DNA of 29,526 bases, taken from assembly GCF_938030815.1 (NCBI RefSeq), contig NZ_CALHII010000187.1:1-29526 (forward strand). The letters run 5' to 3'. This document shows positions 8,077 to 16,926 of the stretch, one piece after another; positions within the stretch are counted from its first letter, which is position 1, and each line of letters starts with the position of its first letter. The translations under genes and the position numbers were made by a program. The stretch is from an uncultured Campylobacter sp. (GTDB taxonomy: Bacteria; Campylobacterota; Campylobacteria; Campylobacterales; Campylobacteraceae). The notes beneath the pieces are model-generated. The model searched no databases and was not told the origin of the DNA. It was given only the letters and a program-made list of their open reading frames with translations.

Positions 8077-9034
8077 CATCGTACTCATCGGCTTTATGGG
8101 GGTCGGTAAGGGCACGGTAGCGCGAGCGCTGGCTGCGCAAAGCGGGATGTTTGCGCTTGATTGCGACGATATGATCGAAAGCTACGCCAATAAAAAGATC
8201 GGGCAAATTTTTAAAGAGCAGGGCGAGCAGAGCTTCAGAAAGATGGAAGAGAGCCTTGCAAAATTTTTAGAAAAGTCCGTCCGCTGCGCCGTGATCTCCA
8301 CTGGCGGCGGCTTTTACGCCGTGAAAAATTTAAACAAAATCGGCACCGTCGTGTATCTGAAATCAAGCTTTGAGGGGATCATTAATCGCTTAAAAAACAG
8401 CGAGAACGCGGAGAAGAAATTTGCCAAGCGCCCGCTGCTAGCGGATCTGCAAAAGGCCGCGGCGCTTCACGCCGAAAGAGACGGAGCGTATGAAAAAAAG
8501 GCCGACATCGTAATCGACGTCGAAAATAAAAGCGTAAAAAAGATCATAAAAGAAATTTGCTCCGCCTGTGACGGGCTAAATTTAAAGGGGAAAAAGATGT
8601 CTAAACAAAAGTGCCCGGGCGGCGGCAAAAATTCCGAGCCGCACGGCAAAGAGGGTAAAAGTGATAAGCTTAAAAAGAAAGAGGCGCTAAAGCAAAAGCT
8701 GCGTGAGCTGCTGGAGGGCTTAGAGCGCGAGCAAATTCCAAAGCGGGTGATCGCGTGGCACTTCGATCTTTACGAGCCTTACGCGCTTGAATTGGCAGGA
8801 TCGAGCAGCTTTGATGCGGATGACGACGACTGGGCGTGCGAGGACGAGGATGAGTTTTATCCGCAAAGCTCGCGCTTGCAGCTTGAATTTTTAAATGAGC
8901 TTTCGTGGCGACAGGTTTTAAAAATGCTCGTGCAGGCTCTGCGCGAGCTGCGAGAGCAGATGCCTGGCGCTAAAATTTTTGAGTGCGAGCACATTGCCGT
9001 GGGTTTTGTGGACGGCGATCTGATTTTGATTTAA
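8063..9034 (+). CDS. aroK: shikimate kinase with a C-terminal extension of unknown function
   Basis: Residues 1-170 are a complete shikimate kinase (shikimate + ATP to shikimate 3-phosphate, fifth step of the chorismate pathway): P-loop GFMGVGKGT, DCDDMIE, QSFRKMEE, STGGGFY and the lid arginine in RPLLADL. Normal family length is about 170. The frame continues without a stop for another ~145 residues: a basic GKK/KSDKLKKKEALKQ helix, then an acidic stretch (DADDDDW, EDEDEFY) and a hydrophobic end. A second ATG at 8597 (residue 179) has GGGG seven bases upstream, so the extension could also be made as a separate protein. The start ATG 8063 has AGGTGAGG ahead; a GTG at 8054 is the alternative. 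It overlaps der and is followed after 10 bp by trpS. Confidence 0.88.
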   Translation: MKSGNIVLIGFMGVGKGTVARALAAQSGMFALDCDDMIESYANKKIGQIFKEQGEQSFRKMEESLAKFLEKSVRCAVISTGGGFYAVKNLNKIGTVVYLKSSFEGIINRLKNSENAEKKFAKRPLLADLQKAAALHAERDGAYEKKADIVIDVENKSVKKIIKEICSACDGLNLKGKKMSKQKCPGGGKNSEPHGKEGKSDKLKKKEALKQKLRELLEGLEREQIPKRVIAWHFDLYEPYALELAGSSSFDADDDDWACEDEDEFYPQSSRLQLEFLNELSWRQVLKMLVQALRELREQMPGAKIFECEHIAVGFVDGDLILI

Positions 9035-9044
9035 AGGAGCAATG

Positions 9045-10016
9045 ATGAGAATTTTAACGGGTCTTCAGCCCAGCGGCAAGCTGCATTTGGGCAACTACTT
9101 CGCGAGTATCAAGCAGATGGTGGATGCGCAAAACGCGGGCGAGCAGATGTTTATGTTTATCGCAAACTACCATGCGCTCACGTCCGTAAGCGACGGCGCA
9201 AAGCTAAAAAACTCCACCTATGAAGCCGCCGCAGCATTTTTATCGCTGGGGATCGATCCGAAAAAGACGGTGTTTTGGGTGCAAAGCGACGTGAAAGAGG
9301 TATTAGAGCTTTACTGGATTTTAAGCGGATATGCGCCGATGGGGCTGCTCGAGCGGGCGCACGCATACAAAGATAAGATCGCCAAGGGCTTTGAGAGCAA
9401 GCACGATCTGTTTAGCTACCCCGTGCTGATGGCGGCGGACATCCTGCTATACAGTGCGGAAATCGTGCCTGTGGGCAAGGATCAGATCCAGCACGTCGAG
9501 ATCGCCCGCGACATCGCGCTTAAATTTAACAACGCCCACGGCGAAATTTTAACTATTCCGCAAGCGCGCGTAAACGATGAAGTGGCGATCGTGCCGGGCA
9601 CGGACGGCGCTAAGATGAGTAAGAGCTACGGCAATACGATCGATATTTTTGCAGATGCCGCGACGCTAAAGAAGCAAATTTCAAGTATTGTAACGACTTC
9701 CGAGCCGCTAGAGGCGCCTAAACAGTGGCGCGGGTGCAATGTCTATAATATCGCGAAGCTGTTTTTAAGCGAGGCGGCTGAGCAAGCGGCGCTGCGGGCT
9801 CGTTACGAGCGCGGAGGCGAGGGGCACGGGCACTTCAAGGCGTATCTAAACGAGCTCGTGCTCGGCTACTTCAAAGACGCGCGGGATAAATTCGAATACT
9901 ATCAAAGCCACCGCGAAATTTTAGACGAGATGCTAAGACAGGGCGCGCAAAGAGCGGCTGCGACGGCTGCTTCATTGATGCAAAAGGTTCGCGCTGCCGT
10001 AGGGATTTATCGCTAA
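9045..10016 (+). CDS. trpS: tryptophanyl-tRNA synthetase
   Basis: A class I synthetase of about 323 residues that charges tRNA-Trp. The HIGH-like signature PSGKLHLGNY is near residue 10 and KMSKS (GAKMSKSYGN) near residue 190, with the tryptophan/adenylate-site segments SYPVLMAADILLY and VGKDQIQHVE between them. Length and motif order are normal for bacterial TrpRS. Two adjacent ATGs exist at 9042 and 9045; AAAGGAG ends at 9039, so the second has the better spacing. It follows aroK by 10 bp and is probably in the same transcript. Nothing unusual. Confidence 0.95.
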   Translation: MRILTGLQPSGKLHLGNYFASIKQMVDAQNAGEQMFMFIANYHALTSVSDGAKLKNSTYEAAAAFLSLGIDPKKTVFWVQSDVKEVLELYWILSGYAPMGLLERAHAYKDKIAKGFESKHDLFSYPVLMAADILLYSAEIVPVGKDQIQHVEIARDIALKFNNAHGEILTIPQARVNDEVAIVPGTDGAKMSKSYGNTIDIFADAATLKKQISSIVTTSEPLEAPKQWRGCNVYNIAKLFLSEAAEQAALRARYERGGEGHGHFKAYLNELVLGYFKDARDKFEYYQSHREILDEMLRQGAQRAAATAASLMQKVRAAVGIYR

Positions 10017-10026
10017 GGAGAGTGAG

Positions 10027-10527
10027 ATGACGGATTATGCTAGAGAAATTTTATCTGACGGCAAGTTGCTTCGACAGAAGCTGGAAATTTTCTTGCAAAC
10101 CCCTAGCAAGGTTGAAATTTACGCACGCGCCTGCGAGAAATTTTTCGCCGCGGGCAAGCAGCGCGAGTTAAATTACGTAAGCACGTGGAGCTGGTGGGGA
10201 TTTTTCGGCACGCTGTTCTTTTTTCTGTACCGCAAGGAGTATAAAATTGCCGCAGCCCTATTTACCGTTGTGGTAATTTCTTGCTTTATTCCGTTTTTGG
10301 ATGAATATGATAGAAGTATAGGAATGGCAATTAGCGTCAGTAGCGGGACTATGGCGAAATATTACGTTTGCGATAGTTTTGTTTCATTGCTGGATAAACA
10401 GGACGACGAAGCCCTAAGAAAGGGCGGCGGCGTGAATAGATGGGCGATATGGCTCGCGGTAATATTTTACGCTTTTGTCGCAATTGTGTTTGCGCTGATA
10501 ATTTCAAACGGCAGCAAAATTCAGTAG
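10027..10527 (+). CDS. DUF2628-like small membrane protein
   Basis: A 166-residue protein with a soluble helical N-terminus (about 1-55), then WSWWGFFGTLFFFLYRKEYK and two or three membrane segments (roughly 57-70, 77-93 and 138-158). The W-x-x-F...YRK-x-Y pattern before a hydrophobic stretch recalls DUF2628 proteins, which have no known function. The ATG at 10027 has AAGGAG nine bases upstream and follows trpS by 10 bp, so it may be cotranscribed. Family placement is by pattern recall only. Confidence 0.7.
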   Translation: MTDYAREILSDGKLLRQKLEIFLQTPSKVEIYARACEKFFAAGKQRELNYVSTWSWWGFFGTLFFFLYRKEYKIAAALFTVVVISCFIPFLDEYDRSIGMAISVSSGTMAKYYVCDSFVSLLDKQDDEALRKGGGVNRWAIWLAVIFYAFVAIVFALIISNGSKIQ

Positions 10528-10581
10528 TTTTAAGGGCTTCCGCGCTCAAAGTAGCTAAATAAATTTTAAAAAGGAGTAGGA

Positions 10582-10848
10582 ATGAAAGCGATCGTAACGG
10601 TGATCGGTAAGGACAAGGTTGGCATTGTGGCGGGCGTTTCGGCCAAGCTCGCGCAGCTTGGGCTAAACATAGACGACATCAGCCAGACGGTTTTGGACGA
10701 GTTTTTTACGATGATGGCAGTGGTTTCCAGCGAGGAAAAGCAGGACTTCACGGCTCTACGCGAGGAGCTAAACGAGCTAGGCGAAAAGCTAAAAGTAAAG
10801 ATCAACATCCAAAGCTCGGCGATATTTGACGCCATGCACAACATCTAA
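10582..10848 (+). CDS. ACT-domain regulatory protein
   Basis: An 88-residue single ACT domain (beta-alpha-beta-beta-alpha-beta) starting MKAIVTVIGKDKVGIVAGVSAKLAQLGLNI-like, with the ligand-loop residues DKVGIVAG and a second helix in the TALREELNELG region. Single ACT proteins of this size bind small ligands, often amino acids, and regulate a partner. It has a strong AAGGAG before the ATG and ends 9 bp before the PFL-family gene. That pairing recurs in many bacteria and suggests joint function. Confidence 0.88.
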   Translation: MKAIVTVIGKDKVGIVAGVSAKLAQLGLNIDDISQTVLDEFFTMMAVVSSEEKQDFTALREELNELGEKLKVKINIQSSAIFDAMHNI

Positions 10849-10857
10849 GGCGCGCAG

Positions 10858-12195
10858 ATGGACATCAAAAACGTAACCGAAACGATCGTGATGATCGAGG
10901 AGCAAAATTTCGACATCCGCACGATCACGATGGGCATCAGCCTGCTTGACTGCATCGATCCCGATATGGGCAAAGCGGCTGAGAAAATTTACGCCAAGAT
11001 TACTGACAAGGCGCGCGATCTGGTAAAGGTCGGCAATGAAATTTCAGCAGAGCTTGGCATCCCGATCGTAAACAAACGCGTCTGCGTAACGCCTATCGCC
11101 ATCATCGGCGCGGCGACAAACGCTACTGATTACGTCCCGCTTGCTAGAGCGATGGACGAGGCGGCGCAAAAGGTCGGTATCGACTTTATCGGCGGCTTTT
11201 CGGCGCTAGTGCAAAAGGGCTACGCAAAGGGAGATAAAATTTTAATCGACTCCATCCCCGCCGCGCTTGCCGCGACGCAAAAGGTCTGCTCGTCGGTAAA
11301 TATCGGCTCGACCAAAACGGGCATAAATATGAGCGCGGTCGCCGACATGGGGCGCGTGATCAAAGAAACGGCGCGGCTTTCGGATCTCGGCGCCGCAAAG
11401 CTAGTCGTATTTGCCAACGCCGTCGAGGATAATCCCTTTATGGCGGGCGCATTTCACGGCGTGGGCGAGGCCGAGGTCGTCATAAACGTGGGCGTCAGCG
11501 GTCCCGGCGTCGTTAAGCGCGCGCTTGAGAAGGTGCGCGGAGCGAGCTTTGACGTGGTTGCCGAGACCGTAAAAAAGACGGCGTTTAAGATCACGCGCAT
11601 CGGACAGCTCGTAGGCCAAATGGCATCCGAGCGGCTGGGTGTGAAATTTGGCATCGTCGATCTCTCGCTGGCTCCGACTCCGGCGGTGGGCGATTCGGTA
11701 GCACGCGTGCTTGAGGAGATGGGACTAGAGCGCGTCGGTACGCACGGCACGACGGCTGCGCTTGCACTACTAAACGACGCGGTCAAAAAGGGCGGAGTGA
11801 TGGCGTGCAACCAAGTAGGTGGGCTTAGCGGCGCGTTTATCCCAGTCTCCGAAGATGAGGGCATGATCGCCGCAGTGCGCGCAGGATCGTTAAGCTTAGA
11901 AAAGCTCGAAGCGATGACCGCAATCTGCTCGGTGGGGCTTGATATGATCGCGATCCCGCAGGATACGCCCGAGCAGACGATCGCCGCGATCATAGCCGAC
12001 GAGGCCGCGATCGGCGTGATAAATCAAAAAACGACCGCCGTGCGCATCATCCCAAAAGGCAAAGAGGGCGACACGCTGGAGTTTGGCGGGTTACTCGGCA
12101 GCGCGCCGGTGATGAGCGTAAATAAAAACTCCTCGGCGGACTTCATCGCTCGCGGCGGCCAGATACCGGCACCCATTCATAGTTTTAAAAACTAA
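10858..12195 (+). CDS. PFL-family protein (DUF711/UPF0210)
   Basis: A 445-residue protein of the DUF711 family, whose fold is related to pyruvate formate-lyase; the biochemical role is not established. Recognisable blocks are ETIVMIEEQNFDIRTITMGI at the start, IPIVNKRVCVTPIAIIGAA, IGGFSALVQKG, GSTKTGINMSAVADMGR, and EVVINVGVSGPGVVKRAL. The full family length is present. It follows the ACT-domain gene by 9 bp, the standard pair. No glycyl-radical motif (RVxGY-like) is seen, so it should not be called a formate-lyase. Confidence 0.9.
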   Translation: MDIKNVTETIVMIEEQNFDIRTITMGISLLDCIDPDMGKAAEKIYAKITDKARDLVKVGNEISAELGIPIVNKRVCVTPIAIIGAATNATDYVPLARAMDEAAQKVGIDFIGGFSALVQKGYAKGDKILIDSIPAALAATQKVCSSVNIGSTKTGINMSAVADMGRVIKETARLSDLGAAKLVVFANAVEDNPFMAGAFHGVGEAEVVINVGVSGPGVVKRALEKVRGASFDVVAETVKKTAFKITRIGQLVGQMASERLGVKFGIVDLSLAPTPAVGDSVARVLEEMGLERVGTHGTTAALALLNDAVKKGGVMACNQVGGLSGAFIPVSEDEGMIAAVRAGSLSLEKLEAMTAICSVGLDMIAIPQDTPEQTIAAIIADEAAIGVINQKTTAVRIIPKGKEGDTLEFGGLLGSAPVMSVNKNSSADFIARGGQIPAPIHSFKN

Positions 12196-12219
12196 ATTTA
12201 ACCAGCTTAAGGAGGAAAG

Positions 12220-12633
12220 ATGAGAGCGTTTGCGTTATTTGCGGCAGCTTTGCTTCTAAGCGGCTGCTCCATAATCTCGGCATTTTATAGCAAGGAGAAA
12301 AAATTCGAGCTGGCGGGCTTGGGGCAAGACGGGGTTTATAGGACTTCGGACGGCAGCGGAGATACGCTAATAAAAATAACGTCCGCCCGCACAAAAGAGG
12401 GCGAGCCGTATCGTATAATCCACACGCTGGAAATTCCTAAAAATTCTACCCTGACGGATTTTGACAGCAACGATAAAGAGGTATTTAAAATAGACTGCTC
12501 AAAGAATTATTGCGAGCCTAAATACGACGAGGAGCCGAAAAGAATCGCCATTTCTTGGCCTGCGCCGAATGGAGGCGGCGTTTTTGACGGCGTCATATAT
12601 CTAAAAAATTTACGGCTCGTAAAAGCGTATTAA
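12220..12633 (+). CDS. small lipoprotein of unknown function
   Basis: A 137-residue protein with a lipoprotein signal: short basic start, hydrophobic stretch, and lipobox LLSGC with the cysteine at residue 16. The mature part is hydrophilic with two further cysteines in DCSKNYC, which could form a disulfide in the periplasm. AAGGAGG precedes the ATG by six bases, a strong ribosome site. It follows the PFL gene by 24 bp and may be read through from it. No family was recognised. Confidence 0.78.
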   Translation: MRAFALFAAALLLSGCSIISAFYSKEKKFELAGLGQDGVYRTSDGSGDTLIKITSARTKEGEPYRIIHTLEIPKNSTLTDFDSNDKEVFKIDCSKNYCEPKYDEEPKRIAISWPAPNGGGVFDGVIYLKNLRLVKAY

Positions 12634-13096
12634 ATTTGCAGGTTTAAAAGCGCGCAAAATTCGTAAAATTTAGCGAGTAAAATTCTAAGTCGCCACGATG
12701 GAATTTTTCGGGCTTTAAATTTTGCACTATGGGCGTGGAATTTTGAATTAAAATTTCGGCGCGGAATTTCGCTTTTAAATTTTACGGCGTGAAATTTTAC
12801 GGTGCGCTGTCTCTACGGCGCGCAATCCCCGCGGCGAGCTAAAATTTTAAAATTTCGTCGTAAGGCGAGGCGTTAAAATTTCATCGCCGCTTGCGGCGGA
12901 CAGCGGCGGGTCTTTTGAAATTTTAAAGCGGCTTTCATTTAAATTTTAAAATTTCAAAGCAACCCGCTTTGTTATCATTGCCTGCCCGCTTAAGAAGCGA
13001 GCCAAATTCTTTCGGCGCGGATTAAACACAGCGCGCAAAAACGGGCGCAGCGTCAAAATTTTAAAAGACGACGCGAAAATATGAGGCGGAAATAAA
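12634..13096. repeat. gene-free AAATTT-rich degenerate repeat stretch
   Basis: There are many copies of AAATTT or AAAATTTT separated by 10-25 bp of GC-rich spacer (GGCGCGGAATTTCGC, GGCGTGAAATTTTACGG and similar), roughly 12650-12960. No open frame here has a ribosome site or coding character. Function is unknown. Confidence 0.6.
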
Positions 13097-13555
13097 ATGC
13101 AAAAAATGGCTTGGAAATTTGGCGAGCTTGAAAAGGTCGCAACGGACGAGGGCTTTATTTGGTACGCGGAGCTGGAGTTAAAAAGCGAAAGCTTCGGTGA
13201 GGTGCCGTTTTGCCTCGTGTCTGCAGATACGGCGGATGTGGACGATGAGGGGTCTTGCTCGCGCAGCGACGCCTGGGATATCGATCGGTACGTAAAAGAC
13301 GCCCTCGCCTTCCTGCGAGACGAGCTTAGGCGCGAGTATCGTTTGGGCGAGGATGAGCTTAGGCTGCTTGACGTGCCCGTTTGCGATCTACCGTTTGAGC
13401 TTCCGCAATGCACGTTTTACGCGCGCGATACGCAGTGGCTGCTGAGGTTTGCCGAGGGCGCGCTTGATATTTGCGAGCCTTTCGGCATCGGGGTGATTTT
13501 TGAGGGCGAAAAACCGCTGCGCGTGGAAAATTTAGAGCTCAGCAGAGAGTATTAA
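13097..13555 (+). CDS. hypothetical cytoplasmic protein
   Basis: A 152-residue acidic protein with no signal peptide or membrane segment. The N-terminus is amphipathic beta (MAWKFGELEKVATDEGFIWYAELELKSES in part), the middle contains an SCSRSDAWDIDRYVKDALAFL helix, and the end is beta-rich (FGIGVIFEG). The codon pattern matches the neighbouring genes, and the whole frame is clean from ATG to TAA, which supports coding. The ribosome site is weak (GAGG 12 bases upstream). It is isolated between two gene-free regions. The layout recalls small immunity-type or DUF proteins, but no family is assigned. Confidence 0.65.
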   Translation: MQKMAWKFGELEKVATDEGFIWYAELELKSESFGEVPFCLVSADTADVDDEGSCSRSDAWDIDRYVKDALAFLRDELRREYRLGEDELRLLDVPVCDLPFELPQCTFYARDTQWLLRFAEGALDICEPFGIGVIFEGEKPLRVENLELSREY

Positions 13556-14386
13556 CCGCGGATAAAATTTTAAATTTAGAGGCGATTTTAAAATTTATAC
13601 AGCGCGAAAATCTGCGCGTTATGGCGCACTCCCGCGGATAAATTTAATCGCGGCTCGTTGCCGTTTTAAAATTTCGTAGCGCACCGCAGCGGCGAAGACA
13701 CGCTTCGATAAACGCCGTCTAAATTCCATTTTCTGTGCCGTGTCGCGCAAATACTTCGTTCGTGCCCTCAAAGCGAGCATTTATGACGGCGGCGCGAAAA
13801 TTCGGCGTCTGGGCGCATGTCCGCTCATAGCGGCTACGGATTGAGCGAGCGAAGCGACAGAATTTAACGCAGGGCGCGCACGGGAAAAAGTCGAAGATAG
13901 GTGCGGAGAGATGCAAAAAAAGCGAGAAAAAAGCGTAAAGGCGCGCGGCGGTATAGAGTCGGGTAGCACGGACTGCCGTAAATCGGGCTCGCAAATTGCG
14001 GATCGAAGGCGAGTTGAAACAAAAAGCTCGGCGCGCAAATTTCTTGTATAAATTTGCGGATAAGAAAGCTATGAGATACATCTCGGAAAGGCGGATGCGT
14101 AGATTTACGGATTGGGCATCCGGCTCGGTAGGGGGGCGGAGTGTAAATTTGGCGAGAAAATCAATGTGTAAATTTCGTGCGTAAATCATCTTAAATTTAA
14201 CGAGCAAATTTTAAAACTGCTCTCGCAGCATTTAACGCGTAGATCGCGCAAATTTAATGCTCTGTCTGACAGCATTCGGTGCGCAAATTTCGCTCTGTGT
14301 TACGCGTGCAAATTTTACGCTCTGCCAAGTGGAATTTAACGCGCAAATTTCACGATAAAATTTCACGACGTTTCGGGCCTTGTAAC
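13556..14386. repeat. long gene-free region with degenerate GCGCAAATTT repeats
   Basis: No convincing gene in 831 bp. Frames present on the minus strand are rich in Arg, Phe and Ala without a ribosome site. Near the uvrB end, units of the form GCAAATTT followed by CGCTCTG recur at about 14248, 14283, 14308 and 14343 (spacing 35, 25, 35). Earlier parts carry scattered AAATTT words. No tRNA or other RNA was recognised. Confidence 0.55.
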
Positions 14387-16363
14387 TTACAGCTTCCTAA
14401 GTTTTGCGATCTCATCGCGCAGTGCGGCGGCCTTTTCAAACTCCAGAGCCGCTGCGGCTTCGAGCATCTGCTTGCGGAGCTCCTTTACGATCTTGGCGCG
14501 CTCGGCGGCAGGCATTTTTTCGAGATTGGCGCCCTTTCTTAAAATTTCGGTGCCGTCCTCGATCTTTAGGCTCTCTTCGATATTGCGGCTCGCAGAATGC
14601 GGCGTTATGCCGTGAGCGCGGTTGTATTCATCTTGAAATTTACGGCGTTTTTGGGTGATGTCGATCGCCTCTTGCATCGAGGCGGTGATCTTTTTGCAAA
14701 ACATCACGACCTGTCCGTTCACGTTTCGCGCGGCTCGCCCCATCGTCTGAATAAGGCTCGTGCGCGAGCGCAAAAAGCCCTCCTTGTCGGCATCCATGAT
14801 CGCTATTAGGCTTACTTCGGGCAGATCGAGCCCCTCGCGGAGCAGATTTATACCGATTAGCATATCGTATTCGCCGCTGCGAAGGCCGCGGATCAGCTCG
14901 TTGCGCTCGATCGCATCGATGTCCGAGTGCATATATTTGACCTTAAGCCCAAGCTCCAAATAGTATTTGCTCAACTCCTCCGCCATCTTTTTGGTTAGCA
15001 CGGTCACTAAGATTCGCTCGCCGCGTGCGATGACCTCCTTTGCCATATCGTGTAAAATTTCGACCTGGTTGTCGCTGTCTTTTAAGATAATCTGCGGATC
15101 GAGTAGTCCCGTCGGGCGTAGTATCTGCTCATATACGGCTCCGCGGCTAAGATCCAGCTCGTAATCATTGGGCGTTGCGGAGACGAATAGAAATTTAGCT
15201 TTTTTATTGATAAACTCATCAAACATCAGCGGGCGGTTATCAAGTGCGCTAGGTAGGCGGAAACCGTATTCTACGAGCGTTTCTTTACGGCTGCGATCTC
15301 CTGCGAACATACCGCGAAACTGCGGCAAGCTCACGTGGCTTTCATCGACGATGACTAGATAGTCCTTGCCCTTGCTCTCGTAGTAATCAAAGAGCGAATA
15401 GGGCGTCTCGCCCGGCTTTTGACCGGTCAGGTAGCGCGCGTAGTTTTCGATCCCCTTGCACATCCCCGTAGCGCCCAGCATTTCAAGGTCAAATTCCACT
15501 CGCCCTTTCAGCCGCTGCGCCTCGACGAGCTTGCCCGCGTCCTCGAAAAATTTCAGCCTCTGCTCAAGCTCCTCCTCGATCCCTTTGATCGTCGACTTCA
15601 GACGCTGCTCGCCCACGATGAACTGACTCGTCGGGTAGAGAATAAATTTTTTGACGCTCTGTGTCTTTTTGTTTTCGAGCACGTCCAGATGATACATCGC
15701 CTCTATTTCGTCGCCGAAAAACTCGATCCTAAACGCCTCGTCGTTAAAATACGCGGGATAGATGTCGATTACGTCGCCGTTTACGCGAAAATTCCCGCGA
15801 TCAAAAAAATCGTCGTTGCGTTTGTAGCCCATATCGACGAGCTTGCGAAGTAAAAATTTAGTGCTAAATTTTGATCCAATCTCAAAAAACAGCACCATGC
15901 CTTTGTATTCGGCGGGATCGCCCAGACCGTAGTTTGCCGAAACCGACGCTACTGTGATGACGTCGTCGAAGCTCAGCAGGCTTGCAGTGGCGCTTAGCCG
16001 CAAGCGCTCGAGCTCTTGGTTTACGTCGCTGTCCTTTTCGATGAAAAGATCCTGCCTGGGGATGTAGGCCTCGGGCTGATAATAATCGTAGTAGCTGATG
16101 AAATACTCGACGTGATTTTGCGGGAAAAATCCCTTAAATTCGCTATAAAGCTGCGCTGCGAGAGATTTGTTATGCGTCATTACGAGTGCTGGAATTCCAA
16201 GGCGCTTGATAATATTTGCCATGGTAAATGTTTTACCCGAGCCGGTAACTCCGAGAAGGGTTTGGTATTTATTGCCGTTTTGAAAGCCTGTGACGATGCC
16301 TTCGATCGCTTTTTCTTGATCCTCACTCGGAGAGAATTTGCTCTCGATTTTAAAATTTTGCAA
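14387..16363 (-). CDS. uvrB: excinuclease ABC subunit B
   Basis: The damage-verifying helicase-like subunit of nucleotide excision repair, about 658 residues. Seen: Walker A GVTGSGKT, the beta-hairpin YYDYYQPEAYIP, the DESHV helicase motif II, RPTGLLDP, GLRSGEYDMLIGINLLREGLD and QTMGRAARN in the C-terminal helicase half, and a terminal UVR domain (FEKAAALRDEI). The start chosen is TTG 16363, because AAGGA lies seven bases upstream and homologues begin about here. An in-frame ATG 14 codons upstream (16405) has no ribosome site and nearly abuts the TATAAT, so it could only be a leaderless start. The gene is divergent from the 16433 operon, an arrangement also known from C. jejuni. Confidence 0.95.
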   Translation of the reverse strand: MQNFKIESKFSPSEDQEKAIEGIVTGFQNGNKYQTLLGVTGSGKTFTMANIIKRLGIPALVMTHNKSLAAQLYSEFKGFFPQNHVEYFISYYDYYQPEAYIPRQDLFIEKDSDVNQELERLRLSATASLLSFDDVITVASVSANYGLGDPAEYKGMVLFFEIGSKFSTKFLLRKLVDMGYKRNDDFFDRGNFRVNGDVIDIYPAYFNDEAFRIEFFGDEIEAMYHLDVLENKKTQSVKKFILYPTSQFIVGEQRLKSTIKGIEEELEQRLKFFEDAGKLVEAQRLKGRVEFDLEMLGATGMCKGIENYARYLTGQKPGETPYSLFDYYESKGKDYLVIVDESHVSLPQFRGMFAGDRSRKETLVEYGFRLPSALDNRPLMFDEFINKKAKFLFVSATPNDYELDLSRGAVYEQILRPTGLLDPQIILKDSDNQVEILHDMAKEVIARGERILVTVLTKKMAEELSKYYLELGLKVKYMHSDIDAIERNELIRGLRSGEYDMLIGINLLREGLDLPEVSLIAIMDADKEGFLRSRTSLIQTMGRAARNVNGQVVMFCKKITASMQEAIDITQKRRKFQDEYNRAHGITPHSASRNIEESLKIEDGTEILRKGANLEKMPAAERAKIVKELRKQMLEAAAALEFEKAAALRDEIAKLRKL

Positions 16364-16409
16364 AATTTTTCCTTTTTTAAAGCCAAAATTGGGTAATATT
16401 TTCATTTAA

Positions 16410-16415
16410 ATTATA
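16410..16415 (-). promoter_or_regulatory. -10 element of uvrB
   Basis: Minus-strand TATAAT, in the 70-bp region between uvrB and the divergent small-gene operon. It would start RNA at about 16403, some 40 bases before the TTG chosen for uvrB. Confidence 0.55.
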
Positions 16416-16432
16416 TCAGAAAAGGCGAAATA

Positions 16433-16693
16433 ATGGAATCAATCTTTGACGAAGAGAAAAAGGTCGAGGGCTTAAGCAATAAAGTAGCTGAGCTGATTAG
16501 ACGATACACCGAGGCTAGAGACGAGAACGAAAAGCTACGTACCGAGCTAGCGACGATCAAGGCGCAAAACGAGGCTTTGGGAATGCAGCTTGGCACGCTA
16601 GAAAATGATCTGGCGTATCGCAAGATGAGTGATGAGGATCTAAGCAAGCAGATCGACGATATTTTGGCAGGCGATAATTTAGGCGAGAAATGA
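16433..16693 (+). CDS. conserved small coiled-coil protein
   Basis: An 86-residue, highly charged, helical protein. Residues about 12-60 show a heptad-like pattern (VAELIRRYTEARDENEKLRTELATIKAQ in part), so a coiled coil is expected. No signal peptide or membrane segment. It is the first of three genes with 4-bp start/stop overlaps, divergent from uvrB; C. jejuni has small genes of similar size at the same place (Cj0681-Cj0683), from memory. The function is unknown. A weak AAGG precedes the ATG. Confidence 0.8.
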   Translation: MESIFDEEKKVEGLSNKVAELIRRYTEARDENEKLRTELATIKAQNEALGMQLGTLENDLAYRKMSDEDLSKQIDDILAGDNLGEK

Positions 16694-16926
16694 AAGAAAT
16701 TTCCGTTCAGCTAACGAGTAAGTCTTTGACGAAAAAATACGCGATAAGCCTGGATGATGACTTTGCAAAGGTCTTCGGTAGGGATTGGCGGATTTTAACT
16801 CGCGGCAGCGATCATCTGGATGCGGGCGAACTGCTTGAAGCCTATATCCAAAAAAGCTATGAAAATTTTATGCTTAATAAAAAAATAGATGCCTTGGTAA
16901 AAGACATCGACGAAGGAGTAAAATGA
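16690..16926 (+). CDS. conserved small hypothetical protein
   Basis: A 78-residue soluble protein, mixed alpha/beta at the start (MKEISVQLTSKSLTKKYAIS) and helical toward the end. It overlaps the previous gene by 4 bp (ATGA), and its own stop overlaps the next ATG. The overlap on both sides implies tight stoichiometric coupling. No known domain recognised. Confidence 0.8.
   Translation: MKEISVQLTSKSLTKKYAISLDDDFAKVFGRDWRILTRGSDHLDAGELLEAYIQKSYENFMLNKKIDALVKDIDEGVK

Noticed and set aside
10858..12195. Pyruvate formate-lyase
   Set aside because: The family name PFL refers to fold similarity; no glycyl-radical motif or active-site cysteine pair is seen, and no activase is adjacent.
13719..14207. 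162-codon open frame on the minus strand
   Set aside because: Arg/Phe/Ala-rich composition, no ribosome site, AAATTT-repeat DNA, no recognisable domain.
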